Assembly (NCBI GenBank): GCA_028285485.1
Contig: JANQPC010000054.1
Span: 1 to 64,000 of the forward strand
Source: Paracoccaceae bacterium
GTDB lineage: Bacteria; Pseudomonadota; Alphaproteobacteria; Rhodobacterales; Rhodobacteraceae
DNA length: 64,000 nucleotides
Reading direction: 5' to 3'
In this document: piece after piece, positions 18,395 through 29,028 of the stretch
How the letters are laid out: every line of letters begins with the position of its first letter
Numbering within the stretch: position 1 is the stretch's first letter
The notes under the pieces: generated by a model
The model's input: only the letters and a program-made list of their open reading frames with translations
Databases searched by the model: none
What the model was told of the DNA's origin: nothing
Translations under genes and position numbers: made by a program

Positions 18395-19576
18395 ATGGCG
18401 CCGACAGCACCGATCACGCAAGACGTTCTCACCATCCCCCGGGCCGCGCCCGAGGGGCCAGTGAACCTTATCGGCCTCACGCGTGAGCAGCTGGCCGAGG
18501 CGCTGCGCGGGATCGGCACGCCGGAGAAGCAGATCCGCATGCGCACGGGCCAGATCTGGCAGTGGCTCTACCAGAAGGGTGTGCGCAGCTTCGATGCGAT
18601 GACGAACCTCGCAAAGCCCTATCGCGAAACGCTGAGCCAGAACTTCACCATCGCTGTGCCCGAGATCGTTTCGCGCCAGGTATCGGAGGATGGCACGCGG
18701 AAATACCTTGTGCGGATCGCCGGCGGGCATGAGGTGGAAACCGTCTATATCCCGGAGGAAAGCCGCGGCACGCTTTGCATCTCATCGCAGGTGGGCTGTA
18801 CGTTGACCTGTTCTTTCTGCCACACAGGCACGCAGAAGCTGGTTCGCAATCTCACCTCGGCGGAGATCATCGGCCAGGTGATGATCGCCCGCGATGATCT
18901 GGGTGAGTGGCCGGAGCCGGGCCGCGCACCCAAGGATGAAACGCGGCTTCTTTCAAACATCGTTTTGATGGGGATGGGCGAGCCGCTTTACAATTTCGAG
19001 GCGGTGCGCGACGCGATGAAGATCGCGATGGATGGCGAAGGGATCAGCCTCAGCCGCCGCCGCATCACCCTTTCCACTTCCGGCGTTGTGCCGGAGATCG
19101 CGCGCACGGCGGAAGAGATCGGCTGTTTGCTTGCGGTCTCGTTCCACGGCACCACCGATGCGGTCCGTGACAGGCTGGTGCCGATCAACAAGAAGTGGAA
19201 CATCGAAACGCTGCTTGAGGCGCTCCGCGCCTATCCGAAGCTTTCGAACTCCGAACGCATTACCTTCGAATACGTGATGCTGAAAGGTGTGAATGACAGC
19301 GATGAAGATGCGCGGCGGCTGGTGAAGCTGATCCGGGGCATTCCCGCAAAGATCAACCTGATCCCGTTCAACGAATGGCCGGGCGCGCCCTACGAACGTT
19401 CCGATTGGGCGCGGATCGAGGCTTTTGCGGATATCGTTCACAAGGCCGGTTACGCCTCGCCGATCCGAACGCCGCGGGGGGAAGATATCATGGCTGCCTG
19501 CGGGCAGCTCAAATCTGCCACCGAGCGCGGGCGCAGATCGCGCGCTGCGATTGCCGCCGACCTGGGCAATGGTTAA
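18395..19576 (+). CDS. rlmN: Dual-specificity 23S rRNA/tRNA adenine C2-methyltransferase RlmN
   Basis: A radical-SAM enzyme that methylates A2503 of 23S rRNA and A37 of some tRNAs. The 393-residue protein has the N-terminal [13 protein letters not shown] domain with [15 protein letters not shown], the cluster motif CTLTCSFC inside [25 protein letters not shown], the [10 protein letters not shown] stretch, and the C-terminal region with the methyl-carrying Cys (ACGQL). Length is slightly above the usual 370 because of a longer N-terminus. Confidence 0.96.
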   Translation: MAPTAPITQDVLTIPRAAPEGPVNLIGLTREQLAEALRGIGTPEKQIRMRTGQIWQWLYQKGVRSFDAMTNLAKPYRETLSQNFTIAVPEIVSRQVSEDGTRKYLVRIAGGHEVETVYIPEESRGTLCISSQVGCTLTCSFCHTGTQKLVRNLTSAEIIGQVMIARDDLGEWPEPGRAPKDETRLLSNIVLMGMGEPLYNFEAVRDAMKIAMDGEGISLSRRRITLSTSGVVPEIARTAEEIGCLLAVSFHGTTDAVRDRLVPINKKWNIETLLEALRAYPKLSNSERITFEYVMLKGVNDSDEDARRLVKLIRGIPAKINLIPFNEWPGAPYERSDWARIEAFADIVHKAGYASPIRTPRGEDIMAACGQLKSATERGRRSRAAIAADLGNG

Positions 19577-19577
19577 T

Positions 19578-19610
19578 CGTATCTACAAAATAGATTTAAT
19601 TGTATCTACA
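19578..19610. repeat. Direct repeat GTATCTACA x2 upstream of the BrnA-like gene
   Basis: GTATCTACA occurs at 19579-19587 and again at 19602-19610, 23 bases apart; the second copy sits in the imperfect palindrome TGTATCTACA. TAGAT at 19591-19595 can pair with ATCTA in either copy. The site lies in an AT-rich 126-base gap before a predicted ribbon-helix-helix antitoxin, so an autoregulatory operator is plausible. Confidence 0.4.
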
Positions 19611-19702
19611 GTTTTGCTGGAAATTCTGACGCCCCGGCCCTAGCTTGTTCTCACGGAAGGCGGACGGCAGAGCCGCCTCGGCAAATTTAGAGCAGGTTTG
19701 AT

Positions 19703-20035
19703 ATGGATGACTCCGGTAGATCGCGGGAAGCGATCCGTGCCGCATTTGCAGAACTCGTGGAACGCGCCCGCCGCCCGAAGGCCGCGCCCGGCCCCCTTGA
19801 TCGCGGCGGCCCCCGGCCCGGGCGCCAGGAGCCGGCGCCCTTTGATGGCGCGCGGCGCGGGCGCGGCCCGCAGAAGGAACCCACCAAGGTTCAGATCAGC
19901 ATCCGGCTTGATCACGATCTGGTTGAGGCGCTTCGAAACGGCGGGCGCGGCTGGCAATCCCGTGCCAACAGCCTGTTGCGCGAGGCGGTGGGGCTGGACC
20001 GGGCGGGCAGAAAAGCCTCTAGCGGCCCGGAATAG
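19703..20035 (+). CDS. BrnA-like antitoxin family protein (orphan)
   Basis: A 110-residue protein whose first 55 residues are basic, proline-rich and disordered-looking. The C-terminal part (about 58-98) matches the BrnA antitoxin pattern: KVQISIRLDHDLVEALR, then GRGWQSRANSLLREAV, a ribbon-helix-helix-like DNA-binding fold. BrnA normally pairs with the RNase toxin BrnT encoded just upstream; here the upstream gene is rlmN and no BrnT-like frame is visible. It may be a free-standing regulator. Its 3' end overlaps the LOG gene on the other strand by 17 bases. Confidence 0.72.
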   Translation: MDDSGRSREAIRAAFAELVERARRPKAAPGPLDRGGPRPGRQEPAPFDGARRGRGPQKEPTKVQISIRLDHDLVEALRNGGRGWQSRANSLLREAVGLDRAGRKASSGPE

Positions 20036-20864
20036 AGCCGCGTTTGGTGCCCGCATCCTCCCAGCCATCGATTGCCGCAATGGCATCCTGCGCGGTTTCG
20101 ACGAACTGGAAGAGCTGCAGATCTTCGTCGGAGATCGTGCCGGCCTCTGCCAGTGCCCCCCAATCGATGATTTTGCGCCAGAAGCTTTCGCCGAAGAGCA
20201 GGATCGGCACCCGCGCCATGCGGCCCGTCTGGATCAGTGTGAGGGATTCAAACAGCTCATCAAGGGTTCCGAACCCGCCGGGAAAGACAGCCACGGCCTC
20301 GGCCCGCATCAGGAAATGCATCTTCCGCAGCCCGAAATAGTGAAAGTTGAAGCATAGCTCCGGCGTGACATAGGCGTTTGGCGCCTGTTCGTGCGGCAGC
20401 ACGATGTTGAGGCCGATGGAAACGCCGCCCGCCTCCATCGCGCCGCGATTGCCGGCCTCCATGACGCCTGGGCCCCCGCCGGTAACGATCACGCCGCGGG
20501 TGTTGCCGGTGGCGACCGACCGCTCGGTCATCAGCCGCGCAAATTCGCGCGCCTGATCGTAATAGGTGGAGAGTTCGGCAAGCGTTTCCGTACGTGCCGC
20601 GGCTTTCTTCGCAGGCTCGGGAATACGGGCGCCGCCGAACAGAACGATGGTGGTTTCAACACCATATTCGCTCATCAGCAGTTCGGGCTTCAGCAGTTCC
20701 AGCTGAAGCCGCACCGGGCGCAGCTCATCCCGGCAAAGGAAATCGGGGTCATCAAAGGCCAGCCGATAGGCCGGGGATCGGGTTTGCGCGGTATCCGGCG
20801 CCACATGGGCGGTTTCGATATCGCTATGCGCATCGCGGAATGGGCGGTTGCGATCGTCTTTCAT
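20019..20864 (-). CDS. LOG family protein (TIGR00730-type)
   Basis: A 281-residue Rossmann-fold protein of the lysine-decarboxylase-like LOG family, whose characterised members release cytokinin bases from nucleoside 5'-monophosphates or act as nucleotide phosphoribohydrolases. It shows the family motifs [14 protein letters not shown] and [12 protein letters not shown]. The N-terminal 70 residues are an extension found in the longer bacterial group. The substrate in this organism cannot be told from sequence. It is divergent from dapD. Confidence 0.86.
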   Translation of the reverse strand: MKDDRNRPFRDAHSDIETAHVAPDTAQTRSPAYRLAFDDPDFLCRDELRPVRLQLELLKPELLMSEYGVETTIVLFGGARIPEPAKKAAARTETLAELSTYYDQAREFARLMTERSVATGNTRGVIVTGGGPGVMEAGNRGAMEAGGVSIGLNIVLPHEQAPNAYVTPELCFNFHYFGLRKMHFLMRAEAVAVFPGGFGTLDELFESLTLIQTGRMARVPILLFGESFWRKIIDWGALAEAGTISDEDLQLFQFVETAQDAIAAIDGWEDAGTKRGSIPGR

Positions 20865-20958
20865 AGGCTCTGTCTCCGGCGCTTTGATTGCGCGGCTGTG
20901 GATCAGGCCTTATAGCCTCGCGCAGCCTGAGGCCACTAACGAATTTGAAGGAACGCGC

Positions 20959-21786
20959 ATGTCTTCCCAAGCTCTTGAAGCCGCCATCGAACGCGCCTGG
21001 GAGGCGCGCGATACGATAACGCCCGCCACAACGGGCGAAACGCGCGAAGCTATCGAAGATACGCTGAATGCGCTCGATAGCGGCACGTTGCGCGTGGCCG
21101 AGCGGCAGGAAGACGGCCGCTGGCACGTGAACCAGTGGGCCAAGAAGGCCGTTCTTCTGGGCTTCCGCCTGAAGGATATGGAGCGCCAGGAGGGCAGCGC
21201 CCAGGGTGGCGCCTGGTGGGATAAGGTGGATAGCAAGTGGAAGGATTGGGGCGATAACCAGTGGCGCGCCGCGGGGTTCCGCGCAGTGCCGAACTGCGTG
21301 GTGCGCAAATCGGCCTATGTGGCGCCCGGTGTTGTGCTGATGCCCTCCTTCGTGAACCTCGGCGCCTATGTCGATAGCGGCACGATGGTGGATACCTGGG
21401 CCACCGTGGGATCCTGCGCGCAGATCGGCAAGAACGTGCATCTTTCGGGCGGCGTGGGCATCGGCGGGGTGCTAGAGCCGATGCAGGCGGGCCCCACGAT
21501 CATCGAGGACAATTGCTTTATCGGCGCACGTTCCGAAGTTGTTGAGGGTGTGATCGTGCGCGAGGGCAGCGTGCTTGGCATGGGCGTGTTCATCGGCCAA
21601 TCCACGAAAATCGTCGATCGCGAAACCGGGGAGCATAGCTATGGCGAAGTGCCTCCCTATTCGGTTGTCGTGGCCGGTTCGATGCCCTCGAAGAACGGCG
21701 TTAGCCTTTATTGCGCCGTAATTGTGAAGCGGGTGGATGAGCGCACGCGCTCGAAAACCGGGATTAACGAGCTTCTGCGCGATTAA
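20959..21786 (+). CDS. dapD: 2,3,4,5-tetrahydropyridine-2,6-dicarboxylate N-succinyltransferase
   Basis: Transfers succinyl from succinyl-CoA to tetrahydrodipicolinate in lysine and diaminopimelate synthesis. The 275-residue protein has an N-terminal helical domain and a C-terminal left-handed beta-helix of hexapeptide repeats ([50 protein letters not shown]). ATG 20959 gives the normal length; GAAGGAA precedes it. It lies with dapE about 1.2 kb further on, with two unknown genes between. Confidence 0.97.
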   Translation: MSSQALEAAIERAWEARDTITPATTGETREAIEDTLNALDSGTLRVAERQEDGRWHVNQWAKKAVLLGFRLKDMERQEGSAQGGAWWDKVDSKWKDWGDNQWRAAGFRAVPNCVVRKSAYVAPGVVLMPSFVNLGAYVDSGTMVDTWATVGSCAQIGKNVHLSGGVGIGGVLEPMQAGPTIIEDNCFIGARSEVVEGVIVREGSVLGMGVFIGQSTKIVDRETGEHSYGEVPPYSVVVAGSMPSKNGVSLYCAVIVKRVDERTRSKTGINELLRD

Positions 21787-21869
21787 CCGAAACTTAGTGT
21801 TTCCGGCTCCTGCCTAATCGGCCCCAACTATAACCACGTTTGGCCGGATTGCCCGGGCATTCCGGCATC

Positions 21870-22622
21870 ATGGGAACGAGTGATCAGGTAACGGTGGATT
21901 TCGCCACGCATCAGGCGATTGCCGATCTTGTGGCGCTGGCCCGTGCGGCGCGGCCCGATGTGGTGCATCGCGTGGCGGCGGGTGCGCCGGATGGCGTGGG
22001 GCCAAATACTCTGGAAACACTGCTTCGGCACCGCGGGTGCCGCATGTCAAACGCGGAGGAACGCGCGCTGTCGCGTTCGCTTGTTCTGGCCGCCGCGCTC
22101 CCGAACGACGATCCCGAACGCTTCTACTTCGCCACCGCCGTGCTTCTGGCCGACCGTTTGCAACATGGCGGCGTGGAGGATGATCTTTATTGGCACTGGG
22201 ATGCGTTTCGCGGCGAGTATGCGGCCGCGCCTGCGCCCATGCGGGCGGCGATCATGCAAGGCTTCTACCGTGCGGAGAAGAACGCGCGCGTGCAGCTTGA
22301 CGAGGCGCCAACGCAGGCTGAGCGCGCCACCCTTCCGGCAGAGATGGTGGCGACCGCGCTCCGCAACGCAAGCCCGGCGGATGCGGGCCTGACCGAACCG
22401 CTGCTTCTGGCGGTTCTGGGAACGGACGGCGCCGGCGCGCTTGCCGGGCATTGGGCGGATCAGGGCGCGGATATCCTGGCGCTTGAGCCGGTGCGCCGCG
22501 CCCCGCTTCTCGCGGGCTTCCGGCATCTCTATGAAACCTCCGATGCCTTCCGCCCGTTTGATGGGGAGCGTTTTCCCCTTGGCGCCAAGCTGCCCCAGCT
22601 TCCAGCCTCTGCCACCGCGTGA
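21870..22622 (+). CDS. Conserved-looking protein of unknown function between dapD and dapE
   Basis: I do not recognise a family. The 250-residue product is predicted cytoplasmic, without signal peptide, membrane segment or cysteine-rich site, and is rich in Ala and charged residues. Codon use (strong G/C at third positions) matches the neighbours, so it looks like a real gene. The start is uncertain: a TTG at 21840 would add ten residues, and no clear ribosome site precedes either. Its place between dapD and dapE suggests it travels with the lysine pathway, but this does not show a role. Confidence 0.7.
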   Translation: MGTSDQVTVDFATHQAIADLVALARAARPDVVHRVAAGAPDGVGPNTLETLLRHRGCRMSNAEERALSRSLVLAAALPNDDPERFYFATAVLLADRLQHGGVEDDLYWHWDAFRGEYAAAPAPMRAAIMQGFYRAEKNARVQLDEAPTQAERATLPAEMVATALRNASPADAGLTEPLLLAVLGTDGAGALAGHWADQGADILALEPVRRAPLLAGFRHLYETSDAFRPFDGERFPLGAKLPQLPASATA

Positions 22623-22659
22623 GCCTTGCCGCGCCCCGGCGCATCTGCGAGGAGGCGCC

Positions 22660-22986
22660 ATGGCAAAACGCAGCCTTGAGACTTCGGTATTCACCCTGCT
22701 CGTGGAAGTGGGCCGCAAGGCGGGCGACGGCCTGCCCGATGGCGCCACAGGCGCTGCGCTTCTGTGCTACTGTGCGGCGAAGGATGCCGATGAAGCGGTG
22801 CGCGAAACCGTGGCGATCCTGAAGCAGGCCGATCTCGCGCCGCTCGATGTTACAAGCTACGGCGCGCTTGCGGAGCGGCTGGCCGAGGGCCACGAGGTGC
22901 CCGAAGAAGAGCGGGCGCTGATGGCGCGGGCGCTGGACGAAAATTCAGTCGTCGTTGCGGAAACGCGGGTTTTGACCGGCGACTGA
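22660..22986 (+). CDS. Small protein of unknown function between dapD and dapE
   Basis: A 108-residue protein with a strong ribosome site (GAGGAGG) before ATG 22660. It has no signal peptide or membrane helix. Residues 40-70 look amphipathic ([20 protein letters not shown]), and a conserved-looking [14 protein letters not shown] closes the protein. I do not recognise a family. It lies 37 bases after the previous unknown gene and 44 before dapE, so co-transcription with dapE is likely. Confidence 0.72.
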   Translation: MAKRSLETSVFTLLVEVGRKAGDGLPDGATGAALLCYCAAKDADEAVRETVAILKQADLAPLDVTSYGALAERLAEGHEVPEEERALMARALDENSVVVAETRVLTGD

Positions 22987-23030
22987 TACGCGCGATTGCA
23001 GCCGCGCGCGGCGCCCGCTACCAAACGCGC

Positions 23031-24182
23031 ATGACGTTTTCCCCTATCGATCCCGTGCGCCTGACGGCCAGCCTTGTGCGCTGCCCCAGCGTAACGCCAG
23101 CCGAGGCGGGCGCCATCGCGCTGCTTGAAGAGGCGCTTACGGCGGCGGGATTCACCTGCAGCCGCGCCGATCGCGGCGATGTGGCCAACCTGTTCGCGCG
23201 CTGGGGGCCGAAGGGCCATGCGCGCAGTTTCGGGTTCAACGGGCATACCGATGTGGTGCCGCCGGGCGATCCGGGCGATTGGCGCTTCGATCCGTTTTCG
23301 GCGGTTGAGGCCGAGGGGCGGCTCTGGGGCCGGGGGGCAGCCGATATGAAATCGGGCGTGGCCGCCTTTGTGGCCGCCGCCATCGATCTTGTTCGGCAAA
23401 GCCCGCCGGAGGGCGCGATACTCATTGCGATTACCGGGGATGAAGAAGGGCCGGCCCGGGATGGCACCCGCGCGCTGCTCGATTTCATGGCCGCCGAAGG
23501 CGAGGCGATGACGGCCTGCCTTGTGGGCGAGCCCACCTGCCCCGAGGAAATGGGCGAAATGATCAAGATCGGGCGGCGCGGTTCGCAAAGCGTGGCGATC
23601 ACCGCCACTGGCGTGCAGGGCCACGCCGCCTATCCCCACCGCGCGAAGAACCCGGTTTCCGCCATGGCGCGGCTCGCGGCGGCGCTGGTGGCTGAACCGC
23701 TGGATGCGGGCACCGAACATTTCGATCCCTCGACCCTGGCGATCACCACGATCGATACGGGCAACCCCGCCACGAATGTGATCCCTGCGAGTTGCGCGAT
23801 GACGGTGAATGTGCGCTTCAACGATCTCCATAGCGGCGAAAGCGTTGTGGCCCATTTGCGGGAGATGGCGGCGCCGATTGCGCAGGACACGGGCGTGACA
23901 TTCGCCTTCGATCCCGGCCCCACATCGCCTGCGTTTCTGACGCCGCCGGGGCCGCTTTCCGATCTTGTCGCCGCGGCGGTGGAGGCGGAAACGGGGCGCA
24001 CTCCGGTGCTTTCCACCTTCGGCGGCACGTCGGATGCGCGGTTCATCAAGGATCATTGCCCGGTGGTGGAGTTCGGGCTGGTGGGCCAGACCATGCATCA
24101 GGTGGATGAGAACGTGGAGACCGCGCATATCCACCAGCTCAAGGCGATCTATGCGCGCATCCTCCAAGCCTATTTCGCCTAA
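23031..24182 (+). CDS. dapE: Succinyl-diaminopimelate desuccinylase
   Basis: A zinc metallohydrolase that removes succinate from N-succinyl-LL-diaminopimelate. The 383-residue M20-family protein shows the metal ligands in [22 protein letters not shown] and [12 protein letters not shown], then [23 protein letters not shown] in the dimerisation domain, and [10 protein letters not shown] with [13 protein letters not shown] near the C-terminus. The last 32 bases overlap the next gene. Confidence 0.96.
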   Translation: MTFSPIDPVRLTASLVRCPSVTPAEAGAIALLEEALTAAGFTCSRADRGDVANLFARWGPKGHARSFGFNGHTDVVPPGDPGDWRFDPFSAVEAEGRLWGRGAADMKSGVAAFVAAAIDLVRQSPPEGAILIAITGDEEGPARDGTRALLDFMAAEGEAMTACLVGEPTCPEEMGEMIKIGRRGSQSVAITATGVQGHAAYPHRAKNPVSAMARLAAALVAEPLDAGTEHFDPSTLAITTIDTGNPATNVIPASCAMTVNVRFNDLHSGESVVAHLREMAAPIAQDTGVTFAFDPGPTSPAFLTPPGPLSDLVAAAVEAETGRTPVLSTFGGTSDARFIKDHCPVVEFGLVGQTMHQVDENVETAHIHQLKAIYARILQAYFA

Positions 24183-24792
24183 GGCGCGGCCCCGCCTGAT
24201 CGTGATGGTGAAGGCGCCGCAGGCGGGCCGGGTGAAAACCCGTTTGGGGCGGGGGATCGGAATGGCGGCGGCGGCCATATGGTATCGCCACCAGCTTCGC
24301 CGCCTCTTTCGTACGCTGCGCGATCCGCGCTGGGAGGTGGTGCTGGCGGTTTCGCCGGACAGGGCGATGCATGCGCGGCGCTGGCCTGCCGGTTTCGCGC
24401 GCGTGCCGCAAGGCGGGGGCGATCTGGGCGCGCGCATGGCACGGCTTCTGCGATCCGCGCCGCCCGGCCCCGCGATCGTGATCGGCAGCGATATCCCTGG
24501 CATCACGCGGGCGCATATTGCGCGCGGCTTCAGGGCGCTTGGGCGGCACGACGCCGTATTTGGCCCTGCGCCTGATGGCGGCTACTGGCTGATCGGGCTG
24601 GCCCGTCGGGGCCGCGTGCCCCCGGGCATTCTGAAAGATGTACGCTGGAGCGGGCCGCACGCGCTGGCCGATAGCGAGAGAAGCCTATCGGGCCTGTCCA
24701 TCGCGCATGTTGATCTGCTCGCGGATGTGGATGAGGCTGCCGATCTCACGCGCCCCCGCTTTCGGCATGACGGGCCGGGGCGGACGTGCTAG
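24151..24792 (+). CDS. DUF2064 / TIGR04282-type nucleotidyl or glycosyl transferase
   Basis: A 213-residue protein of the DUF2064 family, which has a GT-A-like nucleotide-diphospho-sugar transferase fold. Visible motifs are [16 protein letters not shown] at the start, [10 protein letters not shown], and [12 protein letters not shown]. Some members lie in arsenosugar synthesis loci, but the neighbours here (dapE, rnr) give no such hint. The start at 24151 overlaps dapE by 32 bases; a GTG/ATG further in would cut into the first strand. Confidence 0.8.
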   Translation: MRASSKPISPKARPRLIVMVKAPQAGRVKTRLGRGIGMAAAAIWYRHQLRRLFRTLRDPRWEVVLAVSPDRAMHARRWPAGFARVPQGGGDLGARMARLLRSAPPGPAIVIGSDIPGITRAHIARGFRALGRHDAVFGPAPDGGYWLIGLARRGRVPPGILKDVRWSGPHALADSERSLSGLSIAHVDLLADVDEAADLTRPRFRHDGPGRTC

Positions 24793-24801
24793 CCCCGCCC
24801 C

Positions 24802-27048
<2,247 letters not shown>

Positions 27049-27149
27049 CGATCCTTTGCCATCTGCTGCTATGTGAGGCTTTGTTGCGGCCCCTCGTTGC
27101 GCTATTCTGAGGGGGAGCAGGCAATAAGAACGATGCGACAGGTGATTTC

Positions 27150-28409
27150 ATGCACAGAACCGCAATTTTCGCGGCTGTTGCCGGGTTTGCGATGGTGCAG
27201 ACGGCTGCGGCCCTGGCGCCGGAGCGTTCGCCCCGGCCCGAGATTCGCACCCTCGCGGCGGTGCAGACAAACGTGAGCACGGCGGCCTCGAATCGCGCCT
27301 TTGAACGGTGGATCGACGGGTTTCGCCGCCGCGCTCTTTCCCAGGGTATCCGCCCGCAGGTGTTCGACGCCGCCTTTCGCGGCGTGCGCTACCAGACGGA
27401 TGTGATTCAGCGCGATCGCAATCAGGCCGAGTTCACCAAGCAGATCTGGGAATATCTTGAAAGTGCGGTGTCCGAGACACGGGTGCGCAATGGCAAGGCG
27501 GCCTTGCGCGAGCATCGCCGCGTTCTTTCCGAGATCGAGGCGCGCTATGGGGTAGAGGCCGAGGTTGTTGTGGCCGTCTGGGGCCTTGAAAGCGCCTATG
27601 GCGCGTTTCGTGGCGATACCCCGGTGATCCCGGCCTTGGCCACCCTGGCGTTTGATGGCCGCCGCGGGCGGTTTTTCGAAGAACAGCTGATTGCGGCGCT
27701 TCAGATCCTGCAATCGGGCGATGTAAGCCCGCGGGAGATGACCGGAAGCTGGGCGGGAGCGATGGGCCACACCCAGTTCATCCCCACCTCGTACCTCGCC
27801 TATGCGCAGGATTTCCGGGGCGACGGGCAGCGCGATATCTGGTCGGACGACCCGACCGATGCGCTGGCCTCCACAGCCGCCTATCTCGCCCGCTTTGGGT
27901 GGACGAAGGGGCAACCCTGGGGCCTTGAAGTGCGCCTGCCGCGCGGGTTCGATTACGCGCAGTCGGGCGATCGGGTGAAGCGCTCGGTTGGCCAATGGAT
28001 GCAGGCCGGTGTGCGGGATATGGAGGGCGGGCTCATTCCCGAACACGGCCAGGCCTCGATCCTTCTGCCCGCCGGTGCCCAGGGCGCGGCCTTCATGATT
28101 TTTGACAATTTCCGCGTGATCGAGCGTTACAACGCCGCCGATGCCTATGTGATCGGGGTTGGCCACCTGTCAGACCGGATCGGGGGCGGCCCGCCGATTC
28201 GCGCGAACTGGCCTGAAGGGGACCGTTCGTTGCGCTTCTCCGAACGGCAGGAAATGCAGCGCCGGCTTACCCGCGCAGGGTTCGATACCTCTGGGGTGGA
28301 CGGGATCATCGGGCCGAACACGATCGCGGCGATCCGCGCCTTCCAGAAATCGGTGGGGATGACGCCGGACGGCTACGCCTCGTACGAGATCCTGCGCAGG
28401 CTCAGGTAG
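27150..28409 (+). CDS. Lytic murein transglycosylase, MltB family, with peptidoglycan-binding domain
   Basis: A 419-residue exported protein. A signal peptide spans about 1-23 (cleavage near ALA-PERS). The SLT_2/MltB domain (about 50-335) has the catalytic Glu in WGLESAYGAF and the typical GSWAGAMGHTQFIPTSYL. A PG_binding_1 domain closes the protein (about 350-418, GVDGIIGPNTIAAIRAFQ). It should cut glycan strands in the periplasm. The 3' end overlaps tag on the other strand by eight bases. Confidence 0.92.
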   Translation: MHRTAIFAAVAGFAMVQTAAALAPERSPRPEIRTLAAVQTNVSTAASNRAFERWIDGFRRRALSQGIRPQVFDAAFRGVRYQTDVIQRDRNQAEFTKQIWEYLESAVSETRVRNGKAALREHRRVLSEIEARYGVEAEVVVAVWGLESAYGAFRGDTPVIPALATLAFDGRRGRFFEEQLIAALQILQSGDVSPREMTGSWAGAMGHTQFIPTSYLAYAQDFRGDGQRDIWSDDPTDALASTAAYLARFGWTKGQPWGLEVRLPRGFDYAQSGDRVKRSVGQWMQAGVRDMEGGLIPEHGQASILLPAGAQGAAFMIFDNFRVIERYNAADAYVIGVGHLSDRIGGGPPIRANWPEGDRSLRFSERQEMQRRLTRAGFDTSGVDGIIGPNTIAAIRAFQKSVGMTPDGYASYEILRRLR

Positions 28410-28971
28410 GCGTGTAGCGCCAGCAGGTTTGGGCGTGGTCGTTCACCACGCCCACCGCCTGCATATAGGCGTAGATGATGGTGGAGCCTACAAAGCTCAT
28501 CCCGCGTTTCTTGAGATCCTTTGAAAGCGCATCGCTCAGCGGCGTTTTTGCGGGCACATCCGCGGGCGTGGGCCAATCGCCCTTGATCGGCCTGCCCTCC
28601 ACCCAACCCCAGAGATAGGTGGAAAAAGAGCCGAACTCGCCCTGAATCGCCTGATAGACCTGTGCGTTCTTGCGGGTGGAGGCCACCTTCTGGCGGTGCC
28701 GTACGATACGCGCATCCTGAACCGCCAGGGCAAGCTCATCGTCGCTCATCCCCGCAACGCGCGCCACGTCAAAGCCGTGGAACACCTCGCGGTAGCCTTC
28801 GCGCTTGCGCAACACCGTTTCCCAACTGAGCCCGGCATGGGCGCCTTCAAGGATCAGCATCTCAAAAAGCAGCCGGTCATCCTGCACCGGCACGCCCCAT
28901 TCGGTATCGTGGTAATCGGCGTAAAGCTTTGTGTGAGAGCCGAAGCAGCGGGGTTTGTCATCAATCGCCAT
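28402..28971 (-). CDS. tag: DNA-3-methyladenine glycosylase I
   Basis: Removes 3-methyladenine from alkylated DNA. The 189-residue protein begins with the Tag pattern RCFGSHTKLYADYHDTEWG (zinc-ligand Cys), includes GLSWETVLRKREGY with the base-pocket residues, MSFVGSTIIYAYMQA, and VNDHAQTCWRY with the second zinc site. It lies 58 bases after dnaE2 on the same strand, so both DNA-damage genes may share a transcript from the SOS-type box at 31954. Confidence 0.93.
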   Translation of the reverse strand: MAIDDKPRCFGSHTKLYADYHDTEWGVPVQDDRLLFEMLILEGAHAGLSWETVLRKREGYREVFHGFDVARVAGMSDDELALAVQDARIVRHRQKVASTRKNAQVYQAIQGEFGSFSTYLWGWVEGRPIKGDWPTPADVPAKTPLSDALSKDLKKRGMSFVGSTIIYAYMQAVGVVNDHAQTCWRYTPT

Positions 28972-29028
28972 GGGGCTTGCTTAGCGGCTTCCCATGGCCC
29001 GGTCACCTCCCGCTGCTGACACGGTCTG

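Noticed and set aside
22857-24506. Open frame of 549 codons on minus
   Set aside because: Antisense to dapE and the DUF2064 gene; rich in Arg, Pro and His, as expected for a shadow frame.
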